From Phycisphaerae bacterium (lineage in GTDB: Bacteria > Planctomycetota > Phycisphaerae > Sedimentisphaerales > Anaerobacaceae): a stretch of 11,499 bases of DNA. The stretch covers positions 1 through 11,499 of the forward strand of contig JAUVYZ010000032.1 of the NCBI GenBank assembly GCA_030602845.1, read 5' to 3'. Shown here piece by piece: positions 6,376 to 11,499 of this stretch. The stretch's first letter is position 1, and every line of letters starts with the position of its first letter. The notes below the pieces were generated by a model. It did no database searches and was not told the origin of the DNA. It worked only from the letters and a program-made list of their open reading frames with translations. The translations under genes and the position numbers were made by a program.

Positions 6376-7779
6376 ATGAAAGGATTAAAGCTAAGATTCA
6401 AATGGCTGCTGATAGTATTTGCAGTATCGACGCTGGCGTGTGTTTCGGCACAGGCAAGGTCTCGTCCGAGAAAGAGGATAGAGATTTATCAGGCGGATCC
6501 GGCGTACTGGCAATATAACGACAAACCGGTGCTTTTGTTAGGCGGTACCAAAGACGACAATCTCTTTCAGATACCCGGCCTGAAAGAGCACCTGGACCTG
6601 CTCAAGTCCGTGGGCGGCAACTACATTCGCAACACTATGAGCTCACGAAATGACAAAGGTTTTGAGGTCCGGCCGTTCAAGCAACTGACCAACGGAAAGT
6701 ATGACCTCAATCAATGGAACGACGAATATTGGAACCGGTTCCAGAATATGCTGAAATGGACGCAACAGCGTGACATCATCGTCCAGATTGAGGTCTGGGC
6801 GACGTTCGACTACTATCGGGACAACTGGGAAATCAATCCCTTCAACCCGAAGAACAACGTCAACTACACCGCTAAGGAAACAGGGCTACCCGAACAGGTC
6901 AACAGCCATCCCACGCGCTGCAAGAACAATTTTTTCTGGTCGGTGCCGGCGGAACGGAACCAGAAAACCGTGCTGAAGTTCCAGCAGCGGTTTGTTGATA
7001 AAATGCTTTCTTATTCGCTGAAGTTCGGCAACGTGCTTTATTGTATGGACAACGAGACATCAGTAACGCCGGAGTGGGGAAAATACTGGTCGCAATACAT
7101 CAAGGCCAAAGCCAAAGCGGCCGGCCTGCGCGTGCAAACCACGGAGATGTGGGACCCGTGGGACTTGACGCATCGGATGCACAGCGCAACGTTCGACCAT
7201 CCGGAAACCTATTCGTTTGTGGACATCTCGCAGAACAACCATCAAAAGGGGCAGAAACACTGGGACAATGCGCAGCGTCAGCGAATACGAATAGCCAATA
7301 ATGTTCGCCCGCTGAACAACGTGAAAATCTACGGGGCAGACGAGTACGGCCGGTTCGGCAACGACAGAGATGGCGCCGAAAGGTTCTGGCGCAATATCCT
7401 CGGCGGGCTGGCATCAGCACGGTTCCATCGTCCGGATGCAGGGCTGGGGCTGGGTAAAAAGGCGCAGGCAAATATCCGGAGTATGCGGCTGCTCACGGAC
7501 AAGATGGATATCTTCACGTGTGCGCCTCACAACGATTTGCTTTCGGACAGAAAACCTAACGAGGCCTACTGCCTGGCAAAGCCGGGTAAGGAATACGCGG
7601 TGTATTTCCCGGACGGCGGTGAAGTCACGCTGGATGTCGGCTCGTTGAAGAAGCCGGTTACAGTACGCTGGCTTGATATAATGAAGTGTCGATGGGCGGA
7701 TGCCGAACGCATTGAGGCCAAAAGCAAGCTAACGCTGCGGTGCCCATCGCGAGGGTATTGGGCTGTTCTCGTTCAATAG
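6376..7779 (+). CDS. Secreted TIM-barrel glycoside hydrolase-like protein (DUF4038/apiosidase-like style)
   Basis: From the ATG at 6376 the protein has 467 aa. GGAAGGA lies 6 nt upstream and the start gives a clean signal peptide (residues 1-26, WLLIVFAVSTLACVSAQA). The mature N-terminus YWQYNDKPVLLLGGTKDDNLFQ (from about residue 45), then LDLLKSVGGNYIRNTM and VQIEVWATFDYY, follow the (beta/alpha)8 pattern of cellulase-like/DUF4038 proteins. E227 in LYCMDNETS, at the end of a barrel strand, is the likely acid/base, and E323 in KIYGADEYGRFG the likely nucleophile. Residues 395-467 form a small beta-sandwich (AYCLAKPGKEYAVYFPDGG, VRWLDIMKCRW, GYWAVLVQ) like the C-terminal domain of that family. 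It probably cleaves a plant or algal polysaccharide in the periplasm or outside. The exact substrate cannot be read from sequence. Confidence 0.78.
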   Translation: MKGLKLRFKWLLIVFAVSTLACVSAQARSRPRKRIEIYQADPAYWQYNDKPVLLLGGTKDDNLFQIPGLKEHLDLLKSVGGNYIRNTMSSRNDKGFEVRPFKQLTNGKYDLNQWNDEYWNRFQNMLKWTQQRDIIVQIEVWATFDYYRDNWEINPFNPKNNVNYTAKETGLPEQVNSHPTRCKNNFFWSVPAERNQKTVLKFQQRFVDKMLSYSLKFGNVLYCMDNETSVTPEWGKYWSQYIKAKAKAAGLRVQTTEMWDPWDLTHRMHSATFDHPETYSFVDISQNNHQKGQKHWDNAQRQRIRIANNVRPLNNVKIYGADEYGRFGNDRDGAERFWRNILGGLASARFHRPDAGLGLGKKAQANIRSMRLLTDKMDIFTCAPHNDLLSDRKPNEAYCLAKPGKEYAVYFPDGGEVTLDVGSLKKPVTVRWLDIMKCRWADAERIEAKSKLTLRCPSRGYWAVLVQ

Positions 7780-7805
7780 CGGATTGGGTGGTTGTGTGGT
7801 TATAG

Positions 7806-9086
7806 ATGCAGAACAGAACTAAAATATATACGGTCAGCCAGGTTAACTCGCTAATCAAAGGGATTCTGGAAAATAATCTGCCTTCGCGGTTGGCTATCAC
7901 GGGCGAGATTACGAACTGGAGCATTGCCCGAAGCGGACACGCCTATTTTGACCTCAAAGATGAAAACGCCCTGCTGCCTTGTGTTATGTGGAGAAGCAAA
8001 CTCGATAGGATTAAATTCGAGCCGGCAAACGGACTGGCAGTAATTGCTAAAGGCTATATCGACGTTTATTCTCCGCACGGTAAATATCAGTTCTACGCTG
8101 AGTCGATGCAGCCGGCCGGAATCGGAGCACTTCAGTTGGCTTTTGAGCAGATGGTTAAACGGCTCAAAGCGGAAGGGCTGTTTGAGGAAAAATACAAAAA
8201 GCCGCTGCCGGCGTATCCGGAAAGAATCGGGATATTAACCAGCGAATCGGGGGCGGCGGTGCACGATATAATCGACAGCATTCACAACCGCTGGCCGCCT
8301 GCCGGATTGTTTCTCTATCCGGTGCCGGTCCAGGGAGAAGGAGCGGCGGAGAAAATCGCAGCGGCGCTAAGAGATATAAACAGGCGCAATAAAGAGCTCA
8401 AACTCGACATTCTGATTGTCGGTCGGGGCGGCGGGTCGCTGGAAGATTTGTGGGCCTTCAATGAAGAAGTTTTAGCCAGGGCGATTTTCGATTCGAAAAT
8501 ACCTGTCATAAGCGCGGTCGGTCACGAGGTTGACACCACAATCGCAGATTTGGTTGCCGATGCCAGGGCATCGACGCCGACAAAGGCCGGCATTGTCGCG
8601 GTCCCGGATATGCAGGAAGTTTTGGAGCACGTGGACAATCTCAAAAAAAGGTTGGTGTCCCAGCTCAAGTTCCTGGTCTATAGCGCAGAACAACAATCTG
8701 ATGAGCTGTGCATCAGACTGGAAAGTTCAGTAAGACAATTGCTGGCGGAGGCACGTGCAAAGCTGCACGCTGGTTTCCAGCAGATTGTCAAGATTGAGCC
8801 ACATCGGCTTTTGGGAAAGAAAACGGTCGATTTAAATAATTTGAAAAATCGCGTAAATGCAGCAATAAAGGCAATCATTAATAGCCGCCGGATGCAGCTT
8901 ACAGCTCAGACGAATCTGTTGGCCGGCTTGAATCCAAAATCGGTTTTGCAGCGGGGATACAGTATCACCGCCAATAAAAAGACCGGCCTGCTAATAAAAT
9001 CTTCAGAGGATGTTAGAATCGGCGATTTATTGATTACCGAGCTTGCAGAGGAAAATTTGATTGAAAGTAAAGTAATAAAAAAGTAA
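7806..9086 (+). CDS. xseA: Exodeoxyribonuclease VII large subunit
   Basis: The 426-aa protein is the catalytic subunit of exonuclease VII, which degrades single-stranded DNA to short oligonucleotides in the cytoplasm. Residues 6-105 are the N-terminal OB fold (YTVSQVNSLIKGILENNLP, ITGEITNWSIARSGHAYFDL). The catalytic domain follows with the family signatures: ERIGILTSESGAAVHDI (139-155), VGRGGGSLEDLWAFNEE (205-221), SAVGHEVDTTIADLVADARA (236-255) and STPTKAG. A coiled-coil region runs from about 268 to 370, and the C-terminal segment LNPKSVLQRGYSI is conserved. Length is normal for the family. The start is fixed by a TAG directly before the ATG; there is no good Shine-Dalgarno site. xseB follows 70 bp downstream, so the two are likely cotranscribed. 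Confidence 0.96.
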   Translation: MQNRTKIYTVSQVNSLIKGILENNLPSRLAITGEITNWSIARSGHAYFDLKDENALLPCVMWRSKLDRIKFEPANGLAVIAKGYIDVYSPHGKYQFYAESMQPAGIGALQLAFEQMVKRLKAEGLFEEKYKKPLPAYPERIGILTSESGAAVHDIIDSIHNRWPPAGLFLYPVPVQGEGAAEKIAAALRDINRRNKELKLDILIVGRGGGSLEDLWAFNEEVLARAIFDSKIPVISAVGHEVDTTIADLVADARASTPTKAGIVAVPDMQEVLEHVDNLKKRLVSQLKFLVYSAEQQSDELCIRLESSVRQLLAEARAKLHAGFQQIVKIEPHRLLGKKTVDLNNLKNRVNAAIKAIINSRRMQLTAQTNLLAGLNPKSVLQRGYSITANKKTGLLIKSSEDVRIGDLLITELAEENLIESKVIKK

Positions 9087-9098
9087 AAAGAATTAAGC

Positions 9099-9128
9099 CA
9101 CAGATGAACACAGATTGACACAGATTAA
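9099..9128 (+). repeat. Three tandem 10-bp units between xseA and xseB
   Basis: The units are CACAGATGAA, CACAGATTGA and CACAGATTAA, end to end. On the minus strand they read as the 'ICVHLWL'-type spurious peptide often seen in intergenic repeats. The array lies inside the xseA-xseB gap, so it would be part of the shared transcript. Confidence 0.75.
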
Positions 9129-9156
9129 ATAAAAGTAAAAAGTGAAAGTCAAAAAG

Positions 9157-9402
9157 ATGGCAAACAAGAAGCAAAAAAATGATATCGGCAAATTGAGTTT
9201 CGAACAGGCGATCAAAGAACTCACCAATATTGTCGGCAGGATAGAACAGGGCCAAATCCCCCTGCAGGACAGTCTCAAACAGTACGAAAGAGGGATGGCC
9301 CTGATAAAGCACTGTCGGGGAATATTGGAAAAAGCCGAGAAACGGATTGAGAAAATATCAGAGCCAGACGAAAAATCTCAAAAACGCACGGACAGCGAAT
9401 AG
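9157..9402 (+). CDS. xseB: Exodeoxyribonuclease VII small subunit
   Basis: The 81-aa protein forms the helical stalk partner of XseA in exonuclease VII. The family core is clear: LSFEQAIKELTNIVGRIEQG (13-32), then IPLQDSLKQYERGMALIKHC (34-53), the L-E-S-L/Y-E-x-G pattern of XseB, and a charged C-terminal tail. The ATG at 9157 gives a normal-length protein. A GTG at 9142 would add five residues (MKVKK) and cannot be excluded. No strong Shine-Dalgarno site is visible for either start. Position directly after xseA supports the call. Confidence 0.93.
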   Translation: MANKKQKNDIGKLSFEQAIKELTNIVGRIEQGQIPLQDSLKQYERGMALIKHCRGILEKAEKRIEKISEPDEKSQKRTDSE

Positions 9403-9415
9403 GAAAAAGCGAAAA

Positions 9416-9443
9416 ACGCAATACGATATACGCAATACGATAT
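9416..9443 (+). repeat. Perfect 14-bp tandem duplication abutting the tRNA gene
   Basis: ACGCAATACGATAT occurs twice end to end (9416-9429 and 9430-9443). The second copy ends at the base before tRNA position 1. The core ACGCAATACGA is also present at 6257-6267, so this is probably a dispersed intergenic motif. Confidence 0.85.
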
Positions 9444-9527
9444 GCGAGCGTGGCGGAATTGGCAGACGCGCCAGGTTTAGGTCCTGGTGGGCAATAGCCC
9501 GTGGGGGTTCGAATCCCTTCGCTCGCA
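9444..9527 (+). tRNA. tRNA-Leu (anticodon UAG)
   Basis: The cloverleaf can be drawn in full. The acceptor stem is GCGAGCG (9444-9450) with CGCTCGC (9520-9526), discriminator A9527. The D-arm has GCG/CGC with loop GAATTGGCAGA. The anticodon stem CCAGG/CCTGG encloses TTTAGGT, giving anticodon TAG at 9478-9480, which reads CUA and other CUN codons. There is a long class II variable arm with GGGC/GCCC (9489-9500), and a T-arm GGGGG-TTCGAAT-CCCTT. The long variable arm and discriminator A are as expected for leucine. CCA is not encoded (GTG follows). It lies 41 bp after xseB on the same strand. Confidence 0.96.
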
Positions 9528-9547
9528 GTGCTTTATATGGTTTTGTC

Positions 9548-10603
9548 TTATTTCTTGGCTTTCATCAATTCCAGTGTTGCCTGGCCAAAAGCCCTGCCAA
9601 TCTTCGAAAAGGTGATTGCGCTTCCGAGGTAGTGATAACCAAAGTCCGAACCTACCTTTTCCCACTCGTCGATGTGCTGTCGCCAGTTTTTAACGAGGGC
9701 AACAGCTTTTCGGTCCCAGAAGACATCAGTCTTGACGACTTTTACATTACCCTTGAATTCCGGGATTGCCTCCATTGACGCCTGGGCGTCCTTAATCGTC
9801 TGCATCTTGGAACTGGCGCCATCAGGGCCGTTCTGACCCATCTGGCCAATGACAAAAGGCAAATTGGGAGTTTTCAAATCCTTCCGCACGTCGCGGATGA
9901 AGTTGGCCATGTGCTTGCCGTAGTTCTCCAGGAAATCCGGGTCGAACATGTCATTCCAGCCCTGGAACCAAACGAAACCGGCAATCTCGTAGCCCTGCCC
10001 TTTGTACTCCGGAAAACGAGTTTTCAGTTCTTTAAGGGTCGTATTGATTTCCTTCATCATTTCCCGGTAGAATTTGCCATACATACCCTTGACGTCATCA
10101 AGGGTGATTTCGGGTCTTTTGCGTTTCTTGTTGCGTTCATTGGTTTGTTGGAGAATCTGTTTGAGCTTCTCTTCACCCGGCAGACCCGAACTCCGAGGCC
10201 GAAAATCCCGGCCTATACTCTTGCCGCCCCAGGCCGTCTTTATGATGAGCACTTGTTCTTCAAAATGGTCACCGACCGTGTTGCCAAACTCCAGTTCCGG
10301 ACCGATGCGTTTGGGAGAGCCGAAGCCAACGGTGAGCTTACCCCTCCTATTGAGAAAGTTGATCCACACGTCATCACGCACCACCCATTTCCCGTCTTTC
10401 CTGAGGTGTTTGAAAAAATCCCTGGTCTCGGGCTGGCCAACCTGATACTCCAGCAATTCCACTTTCGCCTTGCCTTCCATATTGGACTGACCGGCCAATA
10501 TGAAGACTTTTACTTTTTTTGAAGTGTCCGCTCCAAAGGTCAGTGCACTCACCAGACAGACTCCCAAAACCAGGCATCCAAGAGTGGGCAATCTACATTT
10601 CAT
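9548..10603 (-). CDS. Secreted SGNH/SASA-family carbohydrate esterase (sialate O-acetylesterase-like)
   Basis: The 351-aa protein has a signal peptide (about 1-24, LGCLVLGVCLVSALTFGA). The catalytic domain starts with VFILAGQSNMEG, where S40 is the nucleophile. Other SGNH/CE6-like blocks are present: GPELEFGNTVGD (101-112) and IIKTAWGGKSI (120-130), which hold the oxyanion glycine region, then FVWFQGWNDMF (210-220), and the C-terminal acid/base pair D320 and H324 in SDFGYHYLGSA. A basic insert at about 150-165 (NERNKKRKRPE) is unusual but short. Members remove acetyl groups from xylan, sialic acids or other sugars outside the cytoplasm; the substrate here is unknown. GGAGGC lies about 9 nt before the start. 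It converges with the tRNA-Leu gene, 20 bp apart. Confidence 0.87.
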   Translation of the reverse strand: MKCRLPTLGCLVLGVCLVSALTFGADTSKKVKVFILAGQSNMEGKAKVELLEYQVGQPETRDFFKHLRKDGKWVVRDDVWINFLNRRGKLTVGFGSPKRIGPELEFGNTVGDHFEEQVLIIKTAWGGKSIGRDFRPRSSGLPGEEKLKQILQQTNERNKKRKRPEITLDDVKGMYGKFYREMMKEINTTLKELKTRFPEYKGQGYEIAGFVWFQGWNDMFDPDFLENYGKHMANFIRDVRKDLKTPNLPFVIGQMGQNGPDGASSKMQTIKDAQASMEAIPEFKGNVKVVKTDVFWDRKAVALVKNWRQHIDEWEKVGSDFGYHYLGSAITFSKIGRAFGQATLELMKAKK

Positions 10604-10627
10604 GATTTATCTGCCTCCATTCTTTGA

Positions 10628-10834
10628 TTTGCAGTATTTGGCGCCGCTCACCTGCGGGCCGACAAAACCGAGGATATAGTCTACACAGACAGGATTGGAA
10701 ATGTCAACCTAAAAGAACCTCAAACTTGGGGTCTTTTAGTTGTGAATTTACAAGAAAGGCTTGATATTCCATCAGAAATGAGGCTCAGCGGCGTAGTTGA
10801 GCAAGAATATCCAATGCTATATGGGAAGTCTTAG
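10628..10834 (+). pseudogene. Start-less open frame, probable 3' remnant of a lost gene
   Basis: After an in-frame TGA the plus strand stays open for 68 codons to a TAG at 10832-10834. The reading looks protein-like: VFGAAHLRADKTEDIVYTD near its start, then TWGLLVVNLQERLDI, and EQEYPMLYGKS at the end. There is no ATG before the internal Met codon at about codon 50, and no Shine-Dalgarno site at the left end. The esterase start lies only 24 bp to the left on the other strand. It may be the C-terminal end of a gene whose 5' part was removed by rearrangement. The family is not recognised, and a chance open frame is possible. Confidence 0.4.
10678..10707 (-). promoter_or_regulatory. Candidate promoter of the esterase gene
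   Basis: On the minus strand a perfect TTGACA (10707-10702) is followed after 18 nt by TAGACT (10683-10678), four of six matches to the -10 consensus. The leader to the ATG at 10603 would be about 70 nt. Confidence 0.4.
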
Positions 10835-10850
10835 ATTATATATTTTTTTA

Positions 10851-10879
10851 TTGACAATCGAAAGCCGGTAAGGTACAAA
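10851..10879 (+). promoter_or_regulatory. Predicted sigma70-type promoter of the secreted repeat protein
   Basis: A perfect TTGACA (10851-10856) and TACAAA (10874-10879, 4 of 6) are separated by 17 nt. Transcription would start near 10886, about 35 nt before the ATG at 10920. A T-run directly upstream (10842-10849) resembles an UP-like AT-rich stretch. Confidence 0.55.
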
Positions 10880-10919
10880 ACGATTGTCTAAATAATTATT
10901 CTTTTTGGAGGAACACACT

Positions 10920-11499
10920 ATGAAACACCAAGTATTTCTCAAGGCAGTCCTGTGTTGTGCACTTGCGGCTCTGGTCATATCCTCGGCACAGGTCTCGGCT
11001 CAGGACTCGGCTCGGCCGTCTCGGTCTCGCAGAGGGGGACTGTACGGCGACTGGCAGGTCAAGGTCAACTTCGGTGAGCGACAGATGGACTCGATTCTGT
11101 CGTTTTCCAGGGACGCCGAGGGCAACCGAACCGGTCAGTGGATCAGTTTCTGGGGACTTAGCGAACTGAAAGACGTTAAGTATGAAGATGGGCAGCTCAG
11201 CTTCACACAGGAGCGTCGAAATCGTGAAGGTCAATCCATCACGACGAAGTTCACGGGAACCCTCAAGGAAGGGAAACTCTCCGGAACACTGTCGAGCGAC
11301 AGAGGGGAGTATAAACTCGAAGGCAAGCGCAGCAAACGAATACCCAGGGCTGTTGGCAACTGGGAAATGAAGCTCAAGGTCGGCGAGCGGGAATTCACGT
11401 CAACGCTTGTCGTCAAGGCTGACAAGCAAGACAAGCTCACAGCCCAATGGCAGAGCCAATGGGGCGAACATGAGGTCACAGATGTTCAGTACGAACGGG
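10920..11499 (+). CDS. Secreted protein with internal duplication, 3' end outside window
   Basis: The frame starts at the ATG at 10920, 8 nt after GGAG (10907-10910, within GGAGGAA), and stays open to the window edge (193 codons). Residues 1-28 are a signal peptide (VLCCALAALVISSAQVSAQ). The mature part begins with an Arg/Ser-rich stretch (SARPSRSRRGG), then two related blocks. Block 1 (about 42-91) reads YGDWQVKVNFGERQMDSILS, then GQWISFWGLSELKDVKYEDG. Block 2 (about 145-193) reads VGNWEMKLKVGEREFTSTLV, then AQWQSQWGEHEVTDVQYERG. The spacer holds FTGTLKEGKLSGTLSSDRGE, a beta-rich hairpin pattern. The repeat period is about 103 residues. The predicted product is all-beta and exported. I do not recognise a named family or an active site. 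It has its own promoter. Confidence 0.8.
   Translation, partial: MKHQVFLKAVLCCALAALVISSAQVSAQDSARPSRSRRGGLYGDWQVKVNFGERQMDSILSFSRDAEGNRTGQWISFWGLSELKDVKYEDGQLSFTQERRNREGQSITTKFTGTLKEGKLSGTLSSDRGEYKLEGKRSKRIPRAVGNWEMKLKVGEREFTSTLVVKADKQDKLTAQWQSQWGEHEVTDVQYER

Larger units (their letters stand above)
10604..10919. other. Divergent intergenic region
   Basis: It lies between the leftward esterase and the rightward secreted protein. It contains the start-less open frame 10628-10834, a leftward promoter candidate at 10678-10707, an inverted repeat CTAAAAGA/TCTTTTAG (10709-10716 and 10732-10739), and the rightward promoter at 10851-10879. Confidence 0.6.

Noticed and set aside
9444..9527. tRNA-Leu as an attachment site of an integrated element
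   Set aside because: No second copy of the tRNA 3' end and no integrase were found within the window.
9911..10522. Plus-strand open frame of 203 codons
   Set aside because: It lies wholly antisense to the esterase gene, which has a clear catalytic motif set and signal peptide.
10709..10739. Inverted repeat CTAAAAGA/TCTTTTAG as an intrinsic terminator
   Set aside because: No functional gene ends just upstream on either strand, the stem is AT-rich, and no T-tract follows. It is kept only as part of the intergenic description.
1..11499. CRISPR array, insertion sequence, toxin-antitoxin or defence island
   Set aside because: No regularly spaced identical repeats with unique spacers, no transposase or integrase, and no small paired toxin-antitoxin genes were seen. 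The only regular array is the coding repeat at 4612-5244.

Overview
The window looks like part of a chromosome from a planctomycete of the Phycisphaerae type. The best clues are in the long secreted protein at 4240-6063. It combines a signal peptide, an Fn3-like 'SPADGA...HDVYFG...YYWRIDE' domain, a glycine-rich beta-helix repeat block and a short dockerin-like C-terminal tail (GDFEPDGDVDFVDFAIFAG), an architecture common in that lineage. Secreted carbohydrate-active proteins scattered among housekeeping genes fit the same picture. The taxonomic call is an inference from protein style, not from a marker gene.

Layout. 1-831 (+) is the 3' part of a YhaM-like OB-fold/HD-domain nuclease gene cut by the window edge. 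945-1670 (+) is a membrane-anchored L,D-transpeptidase. It is followed at 1688-1776 by a diverged second copy of the last 89 bp of the HD gene, so the transpeptidase gene is bracketed by direct repeats. 1796-3016 (+) is a secreted parallel beta-helix protein. 3050-3883 (-) is a membrane protein with a complete C39-type cysteine peptidase domain, convergent with the beta-helix gene and with a good promoter at 3925-3953. 3884-4239 is intergenic and holds a strong GC-rich palindrome. 4240-6063 (-) is the beta-helix/dockerin-like protein. Across a 312-bp divergent intergenic region lies 6376-7779 (+), a secreted TIM-barrel glycosidase-like protein with its own promoter. 7806-9402 (+) is the xseA-xseB pair encoding exodeoxyribonuclease VII, followed by tRNA-Leu(UAG) at 9444-9527. 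9548-10603 (-) is a secreted SGNH/sialate O-acetylesterase-like esterase. 10628-10834 (+) is an open frame with no start, probably a gene remnant. 10920 to the window end (+) is a secreted protein with internal duplication, cut by the window edge, with a promoter and a Shine-Dalgarno site.

How the genes fit together. xseA and xseB form one complex. The two beta-helix proteins, the glycosidase-like protein and the esterase would all act on polysaccharide outside the cytoplasm, but they sit on both strands with separate promoters and no transporter or sensor, so they are not a classical polysaccharide-utilisation locus. I found no convincing new multi-gene system. The most unusual structures are the duplicated gene tail around the L,D-transpeptidase, the short tandem duplications next to xseB and the tRNA, and the start-less gene remnant upstream of the last gene.
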